Source: Hsuehochloa calcarea (lineage: Eukaryota; Streptophyta; Magnoliopsida; Poales; Poaceae). Taken from it: a stretch of 64,000 nucleotides of DNA. Made by a program: the position numbers and the translations under genes. The stretch lies in the NCBI GenBank assembly GCA_036346395.1, contig CM070609.1, forward strand, positions 48,370,777 through 48,434,776, given 5' to 3'. Below the pieces are notes generated by a model. That model made no database searches. It was not told the DNA's origin and saw nothing but the letters and a program-made list of their open reading frames with translations. The stretch's first letter is position 1, and the number at the start of each line of letters is the position of its first letter. Shown in pieces: positions 59,369 through 64,000 of the stretch.

Positions 59369-61113
59369 TGTAATACCCCGGATTCAAATCGGGAGATTTT
59401 AAAAGAAGTCGGGGACGAAAAAAAATATAAAGAATTAGATTTTTGTTGTGGGAGAGGGGGGGTTTTCGCAAAAATATGACAACCTGGGCCGCAGACCGCG
59501 GCCCAAGAGGGGGAGGCCGGCCCCCCTTGGGCCGACCAAGCGGGGGCCGACCAAGGAGAGGGGGGAGGCGCCCCAAACCTAGCCGCCTCCCCCACTTCCT
59601 CCTCTTTCCCCCTTGTGGCCGCCACCCCCATCCTCTCCTCTCCCAAATCTGGTGCCTCCTCCCCTCCCCGGTGTCTCCTCCTCCCCTGGTTGCTGCCCCC
59701 GGTGATCCCCGAGATCACCTCCTTCCGCCGGCGTCTCCGGTCATCCGTCGTCCCCGTGGTGGCCGGCCTTTGGAGAAGGAAGGGAGGAGAAAGAGGGAAG
59801 ATCTTCGGGAGGTGGATCAACATCTCCCTGCAGGTCTTCAAGGGTAACGAATGATCCCAGTCGTAGTTTGGTTCGATTTGATTGCATAATTGTTGATTAG
59901 ATTTAAATCGGTTCCTGTTCTGGAAATTCCAGAACACATCTGTCACGTTGCGTAGCCAGTTTCGACTCTTTAGATGACGAATCTCTAGTTTTCGTCTTCT
60001 AGTGTTTTGTTCCTCAGAACGTTAGCTTTCTTTTGGCACCAAGATCACGAGATTCCTCCTTAAGGTTAAGGAGTTATGAATTTTTAACCGCGCGCTGCTC
60101 TGTCTGCCTTGGATCTGGGGACTGTTAGTTTGTTTCTCGGTTTTGATATAGTTAGATTCAGATTCAGAACTTTCACCCAACTAGTTTATTGTAGACCTTT
60201 AAATAATATTTCCAAGTTGATAAATATCACCTCTTTTGGATCAGTAGAATGAAAGTTACTTCATTTTATTTACTGCTGTTATGTAATCTGGGCAGATGTC
60301 TGTCAGTTGCTTTCAAATGTTGTTTAGCCCACTGTTTTGGCCGAATCAACTAACTCCATCAACTAGAGTTTTGTAGCCTGGTTCGCTAAGATTAATTGAG
60401 AACTAGTTTGAAGTCGTTATGAGTTACAGATATTTAATTACGATTTTTCTCGTACCGTCGATCAAAAGGGCTGAAATCTGCACTACTACAAAAGAGGCTA
60501 TAGCAGACGGCCCATCACAGACGGTTCCTTTGGAACCGTCTGTGTTGGGTCTGTCTGGGCTATGTTTTGGCGCAGCGGGCCTATCACAGGCGGTTCTATT
60601 TCGTAAAACCGCTCGTGATAAGTGGTTATCACTGACGGTTTTCTTTAAAACCGCTCGTGATAGGTGTTATCCGAGACGGTTTTGAACCGTCGTGGTAATC
60701 GCTGTTATCGCAGACGAATAAATATAGGCGGTTCGAAACCGCTGCGTGATGACGATTCGAACCGCCTCGTGATGACGTGTTCTGTAGTAGTGCTGGCGGA
60801 ATAGTTAGATCGTCTTTTGGAGCCGTTGTTTATATGGGTTGGTTAGAGTGTTATGGTAAGACACTTGTAGTCATGTCATGTCTTGTTATTTTTATTTCGA
60901 ATAATTATTTGTGTAGACGGTGGGGTAGTGAGTGGAGAAACACCTTCGTTGCCTCCTAGCACATCACAGCGCGGAAGGCAAGTATCTTGTCTGATATTAT
61001 TAAATGACGATATTGTTTGTGGCTGTACCACTAGACTTGTTCTCATATGTTTTGTATGTCCTGTGTTATTCCCTATTGATGCGCGATAGTCTTTCATTTC
61101 ATAAAAATGCATA
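59369..61113 (+). repeat. 5' LTR of E6, missing its 3' end
   Basis: Starts TGTAATACCCCGG after ATGGG. A hairpin GGGCCGC/GCGGCCC lies at about 59487-59505. The LTR then follows the S2b and E3b layout up to a block at about 60930-61000 and stops before the conserved hairpin, TATACCGGTATA, LTR end and primer site. Sequence runs straight into gag, so a deletion has removed these parts. A CACTA-type miniature element sits inside. Confidence 0.8.
60481..60792 (+). mobile_element. Intact CACTA-type miniature element
   Basis: The 312-bp element has ends CACTACTACA and TGTAGTAGTG and is flanked by a 3-bp duplication, CTG (60478-60480 and 60793-60795), as expected for CACTA transposons. Repeated ACGGTT words in both directions form sub-terminal repeats, including a perfect 13-bp stem (60516-60528 with 60532-60544, loop TTT). 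It codes for no transposase and would rely on a full-length CACTA element. Confidence 0.92.
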
Positions 61114-62110
61114 ATGTTCATGCATCAATTCATTTGGACCACGGAAGTGGAAATTCGTAAGTCCCATCAATTCGCCAAAGAATCGCAGCGGCAATTCCTC
61201 GCGTCGCTGCGCACGGTGGAACTTGTTGTCGCCATCGCTCCACCTGAGGTTAGATTGAGCCTCCGTGAGTGGATGTCACTTCGTTTGGACACTTTTGACG
61301 GAGCAGACACACCGGTTTAGGCTGCGGACTGGTTGAGGTATATGAAGCGACAGTTCGGAGCTTTAGAGCTGACATCCGCGCAGAAGGCTCGATTCGTGGC
61401 CTTTCAGCTGAAGGGCCAAGTTGACATCTGGTGGGAAGGAGTCCTGTCATCCAGGACTCCAGTGCAGGGTCCTGTCACTTGGGAGGTATTTGTGGAGAGA
61501 TTTAGGACACAGTTTTATCCGGACTCCTTCGTTTAGAAGATGGAGCAATCGCTCCTTAGTTTTGTGCTAGGGAAGATGTCAGTATCTGAGTATGAGGCTG
61601 GGTTCAATAATCTGGTGCGATTTGTATCAGCCGTGGCGAATGACGATAGGGAGAAGGCTAAGAGGTTCCGACGGGGCCTCAACCAGGAGTATCCCCGGAT
61701 TCTGGGGGCGATAGGGCTGCACGACTTTAGCTCAGTGGTCGAGCAGGCCAGAGGGATGGAGTTGGAGAAAGGTCCTTCTTCGCAGGGGCAAGCTGCCATT
61801 GGCTCTGTCGCCACCGGTGGTCTAGTGGTGGGCAGAAACAGAGTTTTGGTGGAGGGGGTGGGTCTTTTTAGCGACCCGCTCCCAAGAGTTTTCAGGGGGG
61901 TCACAACTCACGTCCTGCTCAGTAGTGGCAGCCTTTCTCTTCAGCGCCACGTTCTTCGTCTTCCACCCCACCGATGCGTCCTGTTCCAGGTCAGGGCATG
62001 AAGTGTTTCCAGTGTGGTGAGGGCCATCGAGCTTCAGAGTGTTCCTTCAAGGGGACATGCCGTTAGTGTGGTCGGAAAGGCCACAAGTCGTTAGTTTGCA
62101 AGCAGAATCT
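61114..62110 (+). pseudogene. E6 gag with zinc knuckles
   Basis: Capsid blocks in one frame: LREWMSLRLDTFDGADTPV, WLRYMKRQFGALELTSAQK, FQLKGQVDIWWEGVLSSR, SVSEYEAGFNNLVRFVSA and KAKRFRRGLNQEYP. Two TAG codons (61318-61320, 61534-61536) interrupt that frame. A frameshift near 61850-61990 leads to the zinc knuckles CFQCGEGHRASEC and CR*CGRKGHKSLVC, with a TAG at 62064-62066 where E4 has Gln. The usual basic N-terminus is missing with the deleted leader. Close relative of E4 gag. Confidence 0.9.
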
Positions 62111-62363
62111 AGCAAGTATTATCAGATGGGAGCCAGTCCCAGCAGCTTCTTCCTCCAGCGTTAATCGGGTTTGATTCGCACTTAGCGGCGGTTTCAAAGA
62201 CCACGCTTCCTCAGGGTGGGTACCTCCGCAACGCTCACTCAAAGACCTCTGCGGGTTCTATTGGAACCCGTGCACTCGTCTCGCACCTTCGCTGCTCGCT
62301 CCTCCTGCAGCAGTTTCTAGTTATCCTTCGCAGAGTGTCGGGGCGTCCTCTGCTCCGGCACAA

Positions 62364-62903
62364 ATGGGAGTCTACGCCATGCCCACTACTGAGACTGTGG
62401 GGTGTCCTAACGTGATGACAGGTACTCTTCTAGTCGATTCGCATGAAGCTTTTATTCTATTTGACTCAGGGGCTACTTATTCTTTTGTGTCCCTGGAGTT
62501 TGCTAGAAGGGCAGGGTTGAGTTTGCAAATTATTTCTAAGTCTGTGATAGTCAGCTCTCCGGGGGGTCTTATTTCCAGCTCTACTGTTTGTCCTGGCTGT
62601 TCCATTATTATTGATGATGAGGTTTTCACCGCCAACTTGATGGTAATTTAGTTGTCACCATTTGATATTATTCTAGGTATGGACTGGTTATTCCGATACC
62701 GTGCCAAGATCTGTTGTTTCTGGAAGACGGTGACTTTAAAAGCCCCGTCCGGTGAAGAAGTGGTATTTCAAGGCAGCGCACCGTCTGATTCGTTGTTCGT
62801 GTTGGCTAGTCTATTTCCTAGTTGCAGAGCGTCAACCATTGGGTTGCTTTGGTCTCTCAACGAGAAGTCACTGCGTATCGAGGATATTCCAACTGTGAAT
62901 GAG
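62364..62903 (+). pseudogene. E6 aspartic protease region
   Basis: Reads GVYAMPTTETVGCP, TLLVDSHEAFILFDSGATYSFVS (catalytic DSGA), SSPGGLISSSTVCPGCSIII and PFDIILGMDWLFRYRAKI. A TAG at 62649-62651 replaces the Gln found in E4 (VIQMEPFD). A one-base insertion in the T run at 62904-62908 then shifts the frame to the RT. Both changes would stop a full polyprotein. Confidence 0.9.
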
Positions 62904-62908
62904 TTTTT

Positions 62909-64000
62909 CCAATGTTTTTCCTGTGGAGCTTTCAGGAATGCCTCCAGTGCAGAAAGTGGAGTTCCGGATTGATCTTATTCCAGGAACTCGACCCATCTCC
63001 ATGTCTCCTTACCGTTTGGCTCGACCCTTTCATGAGGAATTGAAGAAACAATTGGACGACCTGCTGTCCAAAGGTATGATTCAGCGTAGTGTATCGCCAT
63101 GGGGAGCGCCTGTTCTTTTCACTAAGAAGAAAGATGGCAACTGGCGTATGTGTGTGGATTATCGGGCTCTTAATCAGGTGACTGTGAAGAATCAATATCC
63201 TTTGCCCCGCATTGAGGATCTTTTCGATCAATTGAAGGGAGCTAATATATTATTCAAGATTGATATCCAGTCAGGTTATAATCAGATTCGGGTTCGTGAG
63301 CAGGATATTGAGAAGACGGCTTTCTCTACGAGGTATGGTCATTATGAGTATAAAGCTATGTCTTTTGGAATAACGAATGCTCCTACAGTTTTCATGAAAG
63401 CCATGAACAGTATGCTGCATCAATACCTTGATGATTTCGTCGTGGTATTCATAGACGATATCTTGATTTATTCCAAGACAGAAGAGGATCACACCCAACA
63501 TCTGAGGTTGGTACTTGAAACAGTAAGGGAGAATAAATTATATGCCAAGGTGAAGAAGTGTGAGTTCTGGATTTCTGAAGTTGGGTTTCTGGGCCATGTT
63601 ATTAATCAGGAGGGTATTTCAGTTGATCCTAGCAAGATCTCGACAGTGGTAGAGTGGGAGAGGCCAACCAATGTCAAAGAAGTAAGGAGTTTTCTGGGTT
63701 TAGCTAGCTATTACCGGCATTTTGTGGAGGGTTTTTCAACCATTGCTAGACCGATGTCATAGCTGACACAGAAGGGTGTCAAATTCCAGTGGTCAGATGC
63801 GTGTGAGCGCAGCTTCTGCACTTTGAAGGATAGGTTGGTGACTGCTCCGATTCTTACTCTTCCTGAGAATGGGAAGCGATTCACCATCTATTCAGATGCA
63901 TCTATAGTTGGTCTTGGCTGTGTACTAATGCAAGATGGCAGGGTGATTGCCTATGCATCGAGACAGTTGAAGAAACATGAGCCGAATTACCCTACTCATG
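62909..64000 (+). pseudogene. E6 reverse transcriptase and start of RNase H (runs off window)
   Basis: Full RT blocks: FRIDLIPGTRPISMSPYRLA, SPWGAPVLFTKKKDGNWRMC, YPLPRIEDLFDQLKGANILF, FSTRYGHYEYKAMSFGITNA, catalytic FVVVFIDDILIYSK, KKCEFWISEVGFLGHVINQE and LGLASYYRHFVEGFSTIARP. A TAG (63760-63762) replaces Gln of MSQLTQK in E4. RNase H starts with FTIYSDAS, GLGCVLMQDGRVIAYASRQL and PNYPTH. The rest of pol and the 3' LTR should follow to the right. RT catalytic residues are intact, unlike in H. Confidence 0.93.

Overview
This window is plant nuclear DNA, most likely from a grass. It is made almost entirely of Ty3/gypsy LTR retrotransposons inserted into one another, plus two CACTA-type miniature elements. 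I see no intact cellular protein gene, no tRNA or rRNA gene and no CRISPR array. Evidence for a plant: 5-bp target duplications around TG...CA long terminal repeats, a primer site matching initiator Met-tRNA, chromovirus-like gag-pol proteins, and CACTACTACAAAA terminal repeats with a 3-bp duplication.

Layout. An old gypsy element, here called H, runs from before base 1 to its polypurine tract at 36999-37011. Its 3' LTR starts at 37012. The pol gene of H is split into four collinear pieces (1-359, 17298-17770, 22696-24047, 36307-36813). The gaps are three solo LTRs: S1 (360-17297, duplication GCCAT), S2 (17771-22695, CTCAT) and S3 (24048-36306, TTTGT/TGTGT). Each solo LTR was later hit by a younger element. 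S1 holds T (1644-16376, GGTCA), a tandem LTR-internal-LTR-internal-LTR array. S2 holds a reversed solo LTR, S2b (20175-22298, CTTAG). S3 holds a complete reversed non-autonomous element, E3b (24989-33938, CCAGT).

The LTR that follows H (37012-50880 in pieces) is broken by a reversed LTR fragment (38437-39356) and by E4 (40315-50010, TTAGT/TTAGC). E4 is a reversed, nearly complete gag-pol element with two similar LTRs. At 50880 this LTR is followed by a second primer-site-like sequence, which hints at another tandem junction. Next come a reversed LTR-like block (to 53285) and a 3.8-kb stretch without recognisable genes (53286-57137) that holds a CACTA-type fragment. The window ends in a second nest: an LTR at 57138, a reversed LTR at 58694 inside it, and inside that E6 (59369 to beyond 64000), a gag-pol element whose LTR carries an intact 312-bp CACTA-type miniature element.

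How the parts relate. T and E3b carry only wrecked gag-pol sequence but share the LTR 3' end, primer site, polypurine tract and a leader palindrome with coding element E4. E4 or a relative is the best candidate source of the proteins that moved them. The LTRs of this superfamily also share two hairpins and the 12-base palindrome TATACCGGTATA. Junctions and motifs were read by eye; divergence and family names were not computed.
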